A DNA stretch of 12,592 bases, from positions 1 to 12,592 of the forward strand of contig CADBSI010000052.1 in the NCBI GenBank assembly GCA_902797275.1. The letters are read 5' to 3'. Under the pieces are notes generated by a model. The model worked only from the letters and a program-made list of their open reading frames with translations. It was not told the origin of the DNA and did no database searches. The position numbers and the translations under genes are program-made. This DNA comes from an uncultured Erysipelotrichaceae bacterium (GTDB taxonomy: Bacteria > Bacillota_I > Bacilli_A > RF39 > UBA660). Below, in pieces: positions 1 to 8,227 of this stretch (positions are counted from its first letter, which is position 1; every line of letters begins with the position of its first letter).

Positions 1-161
1 CAAGTAGAATACCTTATAAAAGAAGTAGTAAAAGTCGTATATTAAAATTTTATGATATATTAAAAAAACATAATATAAATGTAACAATAAGACGAGAATT
101 TGGTGGTAATATTAAGGCTGCTTGTGGACAATTAAAGTCAATTAAGGAGAATTTAGCATGA
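1..161 (+). CDS. rlmN: RlmN, 23S rRNA (adenine-2503-C2) methyltransferase, C-terminal end only
   Basis: The window opens inside this gene; the reading frame starts at base 3 and ends at TGA 159-161, leaving 52 residues. The last part contains the run VTIRREFGGNIKAACGQL, which matches the conserved C-terminal end of RlmN radical-SAM methyltransferases; its cysteine is the one methylated during catalysis in the family. RlmN modifies A2503 of 23S rRNA and A37 of some tRNAs. The stop overlaps the next start as ATGA (158-161), so it is translationally coupled to the PP2C gene. The rlmN-prpC-prkC-rsgA-rpe order is standard in Firmicutes. The N-terminal half and the radical-SAM CxxxCxxC motif lie outside the window. 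Confidence 0.9.
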   Translation, partial: SRIPYKRSSKSRILKFYDILKKHNINVTIRREFGGNIKAACGQLKSIKENLA

Positions 162-898
162 GAAGTTTTTATTTAACAGATGTTGGAAAAGTAAGAAATC
201 ATAATGAAGACAGCGTTATAATTTTAAAAAATCATAATAATGAATATCTTTTGGCTGTTGCTGATGGAATGGGTGGACATAGAGCAGGTGAGGTTGCCTC
301 ATCAATTGCTATTACTTATCTTGCTCATCATTTTCAAGAAAGTTTTTATAATTTAACTAAAGACGAAGCTATAATTTGGATAAATGATAGTATAGATTCT
401 ATTAATACAGCTATTTTCAATCATGAAAAAGATCGCCCTGAAAGTATTGGAATGGGAACAACTCTAGTTATGGTTTTATATACCAAAGATTATTTATTAT
501 TTGGTAATATTGGAGATTCTAGTGGTTTTATTATTAAAAACAAAAAAATTCATAAAGTAACAGTTGATCATTCCTTAGTTAATTTATTAGTAGAAGCTGG
601 GGAGTTAACCGAGGAACAAGCCAAAACCCATCCGAGAAAAAATGTTTTAATGAAAGCTCTTGGAGCAAGTCAAAATGTTGAAGCTGATATTTTTGAATGT
701 AGTGCTGATATAGATGGCATACTTTTAGCAAGCGATGGCTTGACTAATATGTTAGAAATTAGTAAAATAGAAGATGTAATAAATAGTAAAGAAGAAATCG
801 AAGAAAAAATAGTAAACTTAATTCAAAAAGCAAATAATAATGGTGGCTTAGATAATATATCAGTTGCCTATTTAGAAAAAGATAAAGAGGTGAAATAG
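158..898 (+). CDS. prpC: PP2C-family serine/threonine protein phosphatase (PrpC/Stp)
   Basis: This 246-residue protein is the normal length for a bacterial PPM phosphatase that dephosphorylates the partner PASTA kinase and its substrates in the cytoplasm. The motifs run in family order: TDVGKVRNHNED at 7-18, VADGMGGH at 34-41, GMGTTL at 98-103, GNIGDSS at 116-122, LASDG at 190-194 and GGLDNIS at 229-235. Predicted metal ligands D17, D36, D193 and D232 are all present. The usual GDSR arginine is serine here (S122), a mild variation. The ATG at 158 overlaps the rlmN stop and is preceded by AAGGAG at 143-148. Its own stop shares one base with the kinase start, so phosphatase and kinase are probably made in a coupled ratio. 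Confidence 0.95.
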   Translation: MRSFYLTDVGKVRNHNEDSVIILKNHNNEYLLAVADGMGGHRAGEVASSIAITYLAHHFQESFYNLTKDEAIIWINDSIDSINTAIFNHEKDRPESIGMGTTLVMVLYTKDYLLFGNIGDSSGFIIKNKKIHKVTVDHSLVNLLVEAGELTEEQAKTHPRKNVLMKALGASQNVEADIFECSADIDGILLASDGLTNMLEISKIEDVINSKEEIEEKIVNLIQKANNNGGLDNISVAYLEKDKEVK

Positions 899-2643
899 TG
901 ATTACGAAAGGTCAAAAAATTAATGATAGATATGAAATCATTAAGAGTATTGGTGAAGGTGGTATGGCTAATGTTTATTTAGCCAAAGATATTATTTTAG
1001 ATAGAAATGTTGCTATTAAGGTTTTAAGAGGTGATTTAGCCGGAGACGAGAAATTTGTTCGTCGTTTTCAAAGAGAGGCTTTATCGGCTTCAAGTTTATC
1101 TCATCCTAATATAGTTGAAATGTATGATGTAGGGGAAGATAATGGTACTTATTATATTGTTATGGAATACGTATCAGGTATGACTTTAAAACAGTTAATT
1201 AAGAAAAAAGGCAAATTATCTTTATCAGAAGCCATTGATATAATGCTTCAAATTACCGATGGTATTAAAGCAGCTCATGACTCTTATATAATTCATAGAG
1301 ACTTAAAACCTCAAAATATTTTAATTCAAGATAATGGAGAAATTAAAATAACTGACTTTGGTATAGCTATGGCTTTAAATAGTACTCAGTTAACTCAAAC
1401 TAATTCTGTTATGGGAAGTGTACATTACTTACCACCAGAACAAGCAAGTGGTAAAGGGGCAACAATCAAAAGTGATATTTATTCAATGGGAATACTTTTC
1501 TATGAACTATTAACAGGTAAACTTCCTTTTAAAGGCGACAATGCTGTTGAAATAGCTTTAAAACATATGAAAAATGATATTCCAAGTGTCAGAAGTGAAA
1601 ATCCTAATATTCCTCAAAGTGTTGAAAATATCATTTTAAAAGCAACGGCTAAAAATCCTAAAAATAGATATGAAACAGCTAGTAAAATGCATGATGATTT
1701 ATTAACTTGTTTAAATGAAGATAGATTAAATGAAAAGAAATATGAGTTTCCTTACCCAGAACATGAAAACTTAGAAGAAGTTAAGCCTCCTGTTATCTTA
1801 GAAGGTAATAACTTAGAAACTAAAAAAGAGGCTATTGAAGAAAATATAATAGAAGATGAAAAAACTAAAAACACTTGGATTTGGATTTTATCATCAATAT
1901 TTATCTTTATCGTTTTAGTTATGATAGGAATATTTATTATTTATCCAAGACTATCAGAAGTACCAGACATAGTAATTCCAAATGTATCAGGAATGACTAT
2001 TCAAAAAGCTGAAACAACCCTAAAAGATAAAGGATTTGAAGTAGCTCTTCAAGTTGAACAAGTAAGTGATGAAAAAATTGCCTCTGGCTTGATCGTTAAA
2101 ACTTCACCTGCTATAGGAAGAAAAGTTAAAAAAGGAACAACTATTACTCTTTATGAATCTCTTGGAAACACAATATACGAAATGGAAGACTTTACTGGTA
2201 AAAATTATATTGAAATTCAAACTATTTTAAGAACTAAATATAATTTAAATGTAACTGTTGAAAAAATTGATGTTGAAGATAAGGAAGATTTAGATAAACA
2301 AGCAATAATTAAACAAGAACCAACACCAGGTACTAAAATGGCTAAAGGTGGTAAAGTTGTTTTATATGTTCCAAATATAGTTGATACTTATCCAAACTTT
2401 GTTGAAGAAGCTTGGACATTAGAAGAAATTCAAAATTTCTGTGATGAATATGGTATAAATGTTACCTTTGTCCCTAAAGAAACAGAAGAATTTACAGAAA
2501 ATACAATTATCAAACAAGATAGACAACCAGGTGATCCAATTATAAAAGGAGCAAATTTAAAAATTACTTATGCAACTAAGTATCAAGAAGAAAAACCAGA
2601 TGATACCAAAGATAATAAAGAGAATAAAGATAACAAGGAGTAA
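898..2643 (+). CDS. prkC: PASTA-domain membrane serine/threonine protein kinase (PrkC/PknB/Stk type)
   Basis: The 581-residue protein has a cytoplasmic Hanks-type kinase domain at about 1-275. It shows the glycine loop GEGGMANVY (19-27), lysine K41, HRDLKPQN (133-140), DFG (153-155), and an activation segment with T163, T166, T168 and GSVHYLPPEQ (173-182). A charged linker follows, then one membrane segment at about 326-349. Three extracellular PASTA repeats follow at about 356-420, 425-492 and 497-560, and a Lys/Asp/Glu-rich tail. Three repeats match PrkC-type kinases that sense muropeptides or lipid II and control growth and division. The start is GTG, overlapping the phosphatase TAG by one base, with GAGGTGA just upstream. 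All catalytic residues are intact. Confidence 0.96.
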   Translation: MITKGQKINDRYEIIKSIGEGGMANVYLAKDIILDRNVAIKVLRGDLAGDEKFVRRFQREALSASSLSHPNIVEMYDVGEDNGTYYIVMEYVSGMTLKQLIKKKGKLSLSEAIDIMLQITDGIKAAHDSYIIHRDLKPQNILIQDNGEIKITDFGIAMALNSTQLTQTNSVMGSVHYLPPEQASGKGATIKSDIYSMGILFYELLTGKLPFKGDNAVEIALKHMKNDIPSVRSENPNIPQSVENIILKATAKNPKNRYETASKMHDDLLTCLNEDRLNEKKYEFPYPEHENLEEVKPPVILEGNNLETKKEAIEENIIEDEKTKNTWIWILSSIFIFIVLVMIGIFIIYPRLSEVPDIVIPNVSGMTIQKAETTLKDKGFEVALQVEQVSDEKIASGLIVKTSPAIGRKVKKGTTITLYESLGNTIYEMEDFTGKNYIEIQTILRTKYNLNVTVEKIDVEDKEDLDKQAIIKQEPTPGTKMAKGGKVVLYVPNIVDTYPNFVEEAWTLEEIQNFCDEYGINVTFVPKETEEFTENTIIKQDRQPGDPIIKGANLKITYATKYQEEKPDDTKDNKENKDNKE

Positions 2644-2645
2644 AT

Positions 2646-3476
2646 ATGCAAGGAACTGTAGTAAAAGTAATTAGTAGTAGCTTTTATGTTGAAGTAAATA
2701 AAAATATTTATATCTGTACACAAAGGGGAGTTTTAAAGAAAAATAAAACTCTTCCTTTAGTTGGAGATAAAGTTATAGTTGATTTAAATAAAAAAGTAAT
2801 AGAAAAAATTCTTCCTAGAATAAATGAAATAATAAGACCACCTGTTGCTAATATTACTAAAGGAATAATTGTTACTAGTTTAAAAAATCCCGATTTTAGT
2901 ACAAATTTATTAGATAAACTTTTAGTAGAACTTGAAATTAATAAAATAAAACCAGTTATTTGTTTAACTAAAATAGATTTATGTGAAATGAAAGATGATT
3001 TAATAAATACCATTGATTATTATAAAAAGATAGGTTATACAGTTTTAGATAATACCAATACTACTTTAATAAAACAAGAATTAAAAGATGAAACAACAGT
3101 TTTTATTGGTCAAACAGGAGCTGGTAAATCAACTCTTTTAAATAAGTTATTTCCAAGTTTAAATTTAAAAACCGGGGAAATATCTTTAGCTCTTGGAAGA
3201 GGAAGACATACAACTAGAGTAGTTGAAATAATTGAAATAGATGATATGAAAGTTTTGGACACGCCAGGATTTTCTAGTTTATCATTTTTATCTTATAACT
3301 TAGAAAGTGTTAAAAATGCCTTTATTGAGTTTAAAAACTTTCCTTGTGTTTATAAAGATTGTAATCATGATAAAGAACCTGAGTGTAATTTAAAAAAAGC
3401 TGTAGAAGAAAACTTAGTTTTAAAAAGTAGATATGATAATTATTTAAATTTTAAAAAAGAATTTGAAAGGAAGTAA
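2646..3476 (+). CDS. rsgA: RsgA, small ribosomal subunit biogenesis GTPase
   Basis: At 276 residues it is slightly shorter than typical RsgA (about 290-300). It has an N-terminal OB-like region (about 1-60), then a circularly permuted GTPase domain: the G4 motif TKID (108-111) comes before the P-loop GQTGAGKST (155-163), switch region GRGRHTTR (184-191) and G3 DTPG (205-208). The C-terminal zinc site is C234, C239, H241, C247. RsgA releases or checks late-assembly 30S subunits in a GTP-dependent way. It starts 2 nt after the kinase stop, with its AAGGAG site inside the last kinase codons, so it is co-translated in the operon. An antisense open frame inside it is only a shadow. Confidence 0.95.
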   Translation: MQGTVVKVISSSFYVEVNKNIYICTQRGVLKKNKTLPLVGDKVIVDLNKKVIEKILPRINEIIRPPVANITKGIIVTSLKNPDFSTNLLDKLLVELEINKIKPVICLTKIDLCEMKDDLINTIDYYKKIGYTVLDNTNTTLIKQELKDETTVFIGQTGAGKSTLLNKLFPSLNLKTGEISLALGRGRHTTRVVEIIEIDDMKVLDTPGFSSLSFLSYNLESVKNAFIEFKNFPCVYKDCNHDKEPECNLKKAVEENLVLKSRYDNYLNFKKEFERK

Positions 3477-3479
3477 AAT

Positions 3480-4109
3480 ATGAAAATATCAGCCTCATTT
3501 TTAGGATGTAAAAAAATTGGTAAAACTTTAAGTGATTTAAATTTGACTGATGTCGATTATATTCATGTTGATGTTATGGATGGAAAGTATGTTAAAGGTA
3601 AAACTATGCCTTTTTCAGAACTTTCTACCATTGGTAATTATACAAGAAAAAGATTAGATGTTCATTTTATGGTTTCTAAGCCTTTAAAATTAATTGATTT
3701 ATATGCCACTTTAAATGTTTTTTGTCTAACTTTTCATCTAGATATATTAGATGATTTAAATTTAATTATTAATAGATGTAGAGACTATGGAATAAAAGTA
3801 GGAATTGCTGTTAATCCAAGTCAAGATATTTCTTTAGTTTACAATTACTTAGATAAAATAGATTTAGTCTTAGTAATGGGAGTAAATCCTGGTTTACCTG
3901 GACAAAAATTTATAGAAGACACACCTACTAAAATAAATACCTTAAGAAAAGAAATAGAAAAAAGAAAACTAAATACTTTAATAAGTGTAGATGGAGGAGT
4001 AAATCTAGAAAATATTGAATATTTACAAAACTGTGATATTCTAGTATCAGGTTCAACAATTACAAATTCTCATGATTATCAGGAAATAATTACCAAATTA
4101 AGAAATTAA
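3480..4109 (+). CDS. rpe: Ribulose-phosphate 3-epimerase
   Basis: This 209-residue TIM-barrel protein (family about 215-220) interconverts ribulose-5-phosphate and xylulose-5-phosphate in the pentose phosphate pathway. Expected active-site residues are visible: S6, H29 and D31 in YIHVDVMDG, H62 in DVHFMV, and D171 in SVDGGVN. Two usually conserved loops differ. The segment after MDG lacks the common VPN motif, and the phosphate loop reads VNPGLPGQKF (135-144) instead of VNPGFGGQ.F. The catalytic pairs are kept, so it is probably active but divergent. It begins 3 nt after rsgA with AAGGAAG upstream. It is the last gene of the first operon; no clear hairpin terminator follows before the next promoter at 4113. 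Confidence 0.88.
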   Translation: MKISASFLGCKKIGKTLSDLNLTDVDYIHVDVMDGKYVKGKTMPFSELSTIGNYTRKRLDVHFMVSKPLKLIDLYATLNVFCLTFHLDILDDLNLIINRCRDYGIKVGIAVNPSQDISLVYNYLDKIDLVLVMGVNPGLPGQKFIEDTPTKINTLRKEIEKRKLNTLISVDGGVNLENIEYLQNCDILVSGSTITNSHDYQEIITKLRN

Positions 4110-4112
4110 TAT

Positions 4113-4141
4113 TTGCCAAAATAAAAAAAATCTTGTATAAT
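4113..4141 (+). promoter_or_regulatory. Sigma-A-like promoter
   Basis: TTGCCA (4113-4118) and a perfect TATAAT (4136-4141) are separated by 17 bases. This lies in the short gap after rpe and about 22 bases before the next start codon, so transcription would begin just upstream of the ribosome binding site AAGGAAG. It would drive the adenosine-deaminase-like gene and prs separately from the upstream operon. Confidence 0.75.
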
Positions 4142-4163
4142 ATGCAAGTAAGGAAGTGATTAC

Positions 4164-5135
4164 ATGACTTTATTCGAAAGTTTGAAAATGTTTCCTAAAA
4201 TAGATATTCATATAGATTACTTTGGATCTATTTTAAAAACAACAATCGAAAAATTATCAAATGATTTTTTAAGTGAAGAAATTGAAGATACAATAGATTT
4301 TAATAGCTTAAAAGATTATAGTGATTACAAAAGTATTGTAAGTAAAGTCTTAGTTAATTTAAAAAACATTGAAATAGCAACTACTGATCTTATAGAAAAA
4401 CTAAAAAAAGATAATGTAATGTATGGGGAAATATTTATAAACCTTGATTTATTTAGTAAAAAACTAAAGAAAAAAGATATTATTTTAACTATTTTAAAAT
4501 CTATTAAAAATAGTAATTTAAATCTTAATTTAGTTCTTGAAATAGAATCTAGAATTACTAAAGAAGAAATGTTTGATGATTTAAATATCTTATATGAATT
4601 CTATAATAAAGGTATAAATGGAGTATATTTTAAAAAGAATAAACAAGAAACATTTGATATGTATCAAGCTTTATTTGATAAATTTATTAAAGATGAAATA
4701 AATTATATTGTATTATTAGATTCTAAATTAACTAATCAAAATAAAGAAATATATTATAATGCTAAAAGAATTATTTATAATTTATTTGAAGAACCAATTG
4801 ATAATTTCTTTAATATAATAAAGAACAATGAAATTATTTTAGAATTTCCTATAACTTATCAAGGAACATATCATATATATGATGAACTTAAAAATCATTT
4901 TGTTTATAATTTATTTAAAGAAAATGTAATAGTTAGTTTTACAACAATTGATATGACAATTCTAGATACAGATTTGTTAAATGAATATTGTATACTTTTC
5001 AATGTATTCCCTTTTAATTTACATGATTTAGTAAATATTAATTTAAATATTTTAAATAAACTTAATGTAAGTTTAGAAATAAAAAATAATTTAATAAGTG
5101 ATTTTAAAGAAAAAGCTAATGAAATATTAGCTTAG
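4164..5135 (+). CDS. Adenosine deaminase-fold protein lacking the catalytic site (pseudoenzyme)
   Basis: The 323-residue length and the order of conserved blocks match the adenosine/AMP deaminase family. PKIDIHIDYFGSI (11-23) aligns with the family start PK.ELHxHLxGS. Residues 223-275 align with the C-terminal region ending in NTDDP...DTDY, and 286-320 with the closing helices. The active site is gone, however. The metal motif HxH is H16-I-D18, the HAGE segment appears as LLDS (184-187), the RIGHG histidine is Y205, and NTDDP is TTIDM (260-264), keeping only the second aspartate. I infer no zinc binding and no deaminase activity; the role is unknown. It follows its own promoter and lies 22 nt before prs, so a link to nucleotide metabolism is possible. 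The ATG follows AAGGAAGTGA. Confidence 0.72.
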   Translation: MTLFESLKMFPKIDIHIDYFGSILKTTIEKLSNDFLSEEIEDTIDFNSLKDYSDYKSIVSKVLVNLKNIEIATTDLIEKLKKDNVMYGEIFINLDLFSKKLKKKDIILTILKSIKNSNLNLNLVLEIESRITKEEMFDDLNILYEFYNKGINGVYFKKNKQETFDMYQALFDKFIKDEINYIVLLDSKLTNQNKEIYYNAKRIIYNLFEEPIDNFFNIIKNNEIILEFPITYQGTYHIYDELKNHFVYNLFKENVIVSFTTIDMTILDTDLLNEYCILFNVFPFNLHDLVNINLNILNKLNVSLEIKNNLISDFKEKANEILA

Positions 5136-5157
5136 ATTTAAAATATATGGAGGTAAA

Positions 5158-6237
5158 ATGAATAATAATTTAAGACTAATTGTCATGGAAAACATCAAAG
5201 ACTTAGGTAATAAGGTTGATTTGCATTTACAAAAAATGCTGGGAGTTAAGGAAAGTTTAATTATTCCAATTGATGAAGTAAGATTCAATAATGGAGAAGG
5301 GAAAATTGTTTTAAAAGAAAGTATTAGAACAAGAGATGTATTTATTTTAACAGATCCTATGAATCATTCAATTACTTATAAAATGTATAATTACTATAAT
5401 CATAAATCACCTGATGATCATTTTGTTGATGTTATAAGAACTCTTTGTGCTATTCGTAAACAGGCTAATTCAACATCTTTAGTAATGCCATTTTTATATG
5501 CATCACGTCAACATAAAAGAGAAGGTAGAGAATCTCTTGATTGTGCTATTTCACTTCAAGAATATATTCATCAAGGAGTAAAAAATATTATTACTTTTGA
5601 TGTACATGATTCTAATGTTCAAAATGCAATACCATCATCATCATTTGATAACTTCTACCCAACAAATATTTTACTTGAAAAATTTGTTACAACGGAAGAC
5701 GTTGAAAATGAAAACTTACTAGCAGTTTCACCTGATAATGGAGCTTTAAAAAGAACGAGATTTTATGCTAATATGTTAGGATGTGAACTTGGAGGTCATT
5801 TTGAAAAGCATCGTGATTTATATAAAGTAGTAGATGGAAAAAATCCGATTCTAGAACATGAATATATTGGTAAACCAGTAGAAGGAAAAGATATTATCAT
5901 AGTTGATGATATGATAGCAAGTGGGGAATCTATGTTAGATGTTGCAAGAGAACTTAAAAAAAGAGGAGCAGGAAGAATTTACATGTTCTCAAGCTATGCC
6001 ATGTTTACAAAAGGTGTATCAGTATTTGAAAAAGCCTATGAAGAAGGATTATTTACCAAAGTATTCGTAACAAATTTATCATATATAGATGAAGAAGCTC
6101 TAGATAAACCATGGTTAGAAATAGCCGATTGTTCAGAGTACCTAGCTAAGATTATTTATACTTTCCATATAGGAGGATCAGTATCACCTATTTTAAATGC
6201 TAGAAGTAAAGTTCTAGAAGAATTTGCTAAAAAATAA
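5158..6237 (+). CDS. prs: Ribose-phosphate pyrophosphokinase (PRPP synthetase), long variant
   Basis: It makes PRPP from ribose-5-phosphate and ATP for purine, pyrimidine, NAD, His and Trp synthesis. At 359 residues it is longer than the classic enzyme of about 315, resembling the extended type seen in Clostridia-like Firmicutes. Visible motifs are ASRQHKRE (115-122) for ATP binding, FDVHD (147-151) for the metal/ATP site, PDNGALKR (192-199), and the PRPP loop IIIVDDMIASGES (246-258). The loop ends ASGES where classic Prs has DTGGT. The ATG follows a strong TGGAGG site, 22 nt after the adenosine-deaminase-like gene, so they likely share the promoter at 4113. The T-box terminator of the next unit lies downstream. 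Confidence 0.9.
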   Translation: MNNNLRLIVMENIKDLGNKVDLHLQKMLGVKESLIIPIDEVRFNNGEGKIVLKESIRTRDVFILTDPMNHSITYKMYNYYNHKSPDDHFVDVIRTLCAIRKQANSTSLVMPFLYASRQHKREGRESLDCAISLQEYIHQGVKNIITFDVHDSNVQNAIPSSSFDNFYPTNILLEKFVTTEDVENENLLAVSPDNGALKRTRFYANMLGCELGGHFEKHRDLYKVVDGKNPILEHEYIGKPVEGKDIIIVDDMIASGESMLDVARELKKRGAGRIYMFSSYAMFTKGVSVFEKAYEEGLFTKVFVTNLSYIDEEALDKPWLEIADCSEYLAKIIYTFHIGGSVSPILNARSKVLEEFAKK

Positions 6238-6254
6238 AAATTTCTTAATTTAAC

Positions 6255-6283
6255 TTGACAAATTCTATTGTTTAAACTAAGAT
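6255..6283 (+). promoter_or_regulatory. Promoter of the T-box/aspS unit
   Basis: A perfect TTGACA (6255-6260) is followed after 17 bases by TAAGAT (6278-6283). The predicted transcript starts near 6290, exactly where a T-box leader should begin. The -35 is perfect and the -10 matches the consensus at four of six bases. Confidence 0.7.
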
Positions 6284-6289
6284 ATAGAT

Positions 6290-6480
6290 ATATTTGTTGT
6301 TTAAAGGAGTAGTACTTTGATTTCTTTTAGAGAGTTAGTGGTTGGTGAAAACTAATAGAATAAAAATATGAAGACATTAAACTTTGGCAAAGCGGTTGTG
6401 CGTTATAACAAATAAGTTAGATTACTCTAAGAAATAAGGTGGTACCACGAGATTTTCGTCCTTATACTTAGAGTTTTTTT
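6290..6480 (+). ncRNA. T-box riboswitch leader, aspartate-specific
   Basis: The leader between prs and aspS carries the T-box landmarks in order. These are an AGTAGTA segment (6310-6316), the Stem I block AGAGAG...GGTTGGTG, a specifier triplet GAC (6373-6375) in the context GAAGACAT, and the antiterminator sequence AAGGTGGTACCACGAG (6436-6451). GAC is an Asp codon, matching the downstream aspS. Uncharged tRNA-Asp would pair with the specifier and, through its NCCA end, with the TGGT bulge. That would stabilise the antiterminator and allow transcription into aspS; charged tRNA would leave the terminator. Together with the promoter this accounts for the whole 255-base gap. The exact Stem I ends were judged by eye. 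Confidence 0.93.
6424..6480 (+). terminator. Intrinsic terminator of the T-box leader
   Basis: ACTCTAAG (6424-6431) pairs with CTTAGAGT (6467-6474). Inside it ATAAGG (6434-6439) pairs with CCTTAT (6460-6465) and CGA (6448-6450) with TCG (6456-6458); a T-run follows to 6480. It includes the antiterminator bases, so the two folds exclude each other as expected for a T-box. Confidence 0.9.
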
Positions 6481-6492
6481 ATAGGAGGAAAT

Positions 6493-8226
6493 ATGAAAGG
6501 TAACATTTATAGAGATATTTATTGTGGAGAGGTTTCAACAGAATATGTTGGAAAATCTTTAAAACTTGCTGGTTGGGTTAATTCAATTCGTAATTTAGGT
6601 AGTTTAGTTTTTATTACTTTAAGAGATGAAACAGGAATTGTTCAATTAATAAGTGAAGATGTAGAAAAATATGCAAATATTACAAAGGAAAGTACAGTAA
6701 CAATTACAGGTGTTGTAAGAAGAAGAACGGATGATATGATTAATCCTAATATGAAAACCGGAGAAGTTGAAGTATTACTTTCTAGTTTAGAAGTATTAGG
6801 GGAATGTGTTAATGTCTTACCGTTTGAAATTAGTAAATCAAAGGAAAGTTTAGAAGATACAAGACTAAAATATCGTTATCTTGATTTAAGAAATGAAAGT
6901 GTTCATAATAACATTTTATTTCGTAGTAAAGTAATAGATTTTATTAGAACAACAATGAAAAGTATGGATTTTACAGAAATTCAAACTCCAATTGTAACAT
7001 CATCTAGTCCAGAAGGAGCCAGAGATTTTATTATTCCATCTCGTAAGTTTAAAGGAAAGTTTTATGCTCTTCCTCAAGCTCCTCAAATATTTAAACAGTT
7101 ATTAATGGTATCAGGTTTTAATAAATATTTTCAAATAGCTCCTTGTTTTCGTGATGAAGATCCAAGAAGTGATAGATTATATGGAGAATTTTATCAATTA
7201 GATTTTGAAATGAGCTTTGCAACGGATGAAGATGTTTATAAAGTAGGAGAAAAAGTATTTTATGATATATTTACAACTTTCAGTGATAAAAAAGTAAGTC
7301 CATACCCTTTTAGAAGAATTCCTTATAAAGAAGCTATGTTAAAATACGGATCTGATAAACCAGATTTAAGAAATCCTTTAATAATTGAAGATTTAACTGA
7401 TATTTTGAAAAATTCTGATTTTGCTCCTTTTAAAGATGCAACGATAAGAGCAATTAAAGTAGAAAATCTTGATAAGCCAAATTCTTGGTATAAACAAATG
7501 GAAGAATATGTTAAAGGAATAAATGGCGTACTTGGTTATATTAAAATTACTGATGAAGGTTTTAAATCAAGTCTTGATAAATTTTTTACCGAGGAAATTC
7601 GTGAACAATTAAAAGAAAAACTTAATTTAAAACCAGGTGATGCAATTTTTATTATTGCTAATAAGGAAAATTGTGATAAGATGATGGGACAACTTCGTAT
7701 TAAATTAGGTCAAGAATTAGATTTGATTGATAAAAATGTTTATGAATTTTGTATTGTAAATGATTTTCCGTTCTATGAAATGGGAGATGATGGTAATATT
7801 GAATTTTCTCATAATCCATTTAGCATGCCTCAAGGAGGACTTGATGCTTTAAATAATAAAAATCCATTTGATATAGTAGCTTATCAATATGACTTTGTAT
7901 GTAATGGTTATGAAATGGCTTCAGGTGGAGTTCGTAATCATGATCGAGAAATTCTTAAAAAAGCTTTTGAACTTGCTGGTTATAGTGAAGATGTAGTAGT
8001 TGCTAAATTTCCAAGTTTATATGAAGCTTTCAAATATGGTGCACCACCTCATGCTGGAATGGCACCTGGCTTGGATAGAATTTTAATGCTTTTAAAAGAT
8101 GAAGAAAATATAAGAGAAGTAGTACCATTTCCATTAAGTGCAAATGGATCAGATCCTATGATGGGTTGTCCTAATGAAGTATTTGATAGTCAACTTCGTG
8201 AAACACATATTAAAATAAGAGATTAA
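6493..8226 (+). CDS. aspS: Aspartyl-tRNA synthetase, alphaproteobacterial-type subgroup
   Basis: This 577-residue class II synthetase charges tRNA with aspartate. It has the N-terminal anticodon-binding OB fold (about 1-105), the catalytic core, and an inserted GAD-type domain in the middle. The class II motifs include FRDEDPRSDR and EFYQLDFEMSF (motif 2) and GMAPGLDRILMLL (motif 3), with QAPQ for aspartate recognition. Several signatures (QAPQ rather than QSPQ, GEFYQLDFEMSF, GGVRNHDRE, APGLDR) resemble the alphaproteobacterial/rickettsial subtype and not the usual Bacilli enzyme. That subtype is often non-discriminating, also making Asp-tRNA-Asn for GatCAB. The ATG follows AGGAGG at 6483-6488. 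Expression is controlled by the Asp T-box upstream. Confidence 0.95.
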   Translation: MKGNIYRDIYCGEVSTEYVGKSLKLAGWVNSIRNLGSLVFITLRDETGIVQLISEDVEKYANITKESTVTITGVVRRRTDDMINPNMKTGEVEVLLSSLEVLGECVNVLPFEISKSKESLEDTRLKYRYLDLRNESVHNNILFRSKVIDFIRTTMKSMDFTEIQTPIVTSSSPEGARDFIIPSRKFKGKFYALPQAPQIFKQLLMVSGFNKYFQIAPCFRDEDPRSDRLYGEFYQLDFEMSFATDEDVYKVGEKVFYDIFTTFSDKKVSPYPFRRIPYKEAMLKYGSDKPDLRNPLIIEDLTDILKNSDFAPFKDATIRAIKVENLDKPNSWYKQMEEYVKGINGVLGYIKITDEGFKSSLDKFFTEEIREQLKEKLNLKPGDAIFIIANKENCDKMMGQLRIKLGQELDLIDKNVYEFCIVNDFPFYEMGDDGNIEFSHNPFSMPQGGLDALNNKNPFDIVAYQYDFVCNGYEMASGGVRNHDREILKKAFELAGYSEDVVVAKFPSLYEAFKYGAPPHAGMAPGLDRILMLLKDEENIREVVPFPLSANGSDPMMGCPNEVFDSQLRETHIKIRD

Positions 8227-8227
8227 A

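Noticed and set aside
2708..3013. 101-codon open frame on the minus strand
   Set aside because: It lies wholly inside rsgA, whose GTPase motifs are intact; the hydrophobic translation is an antisense shadow in AT-rich sequence.
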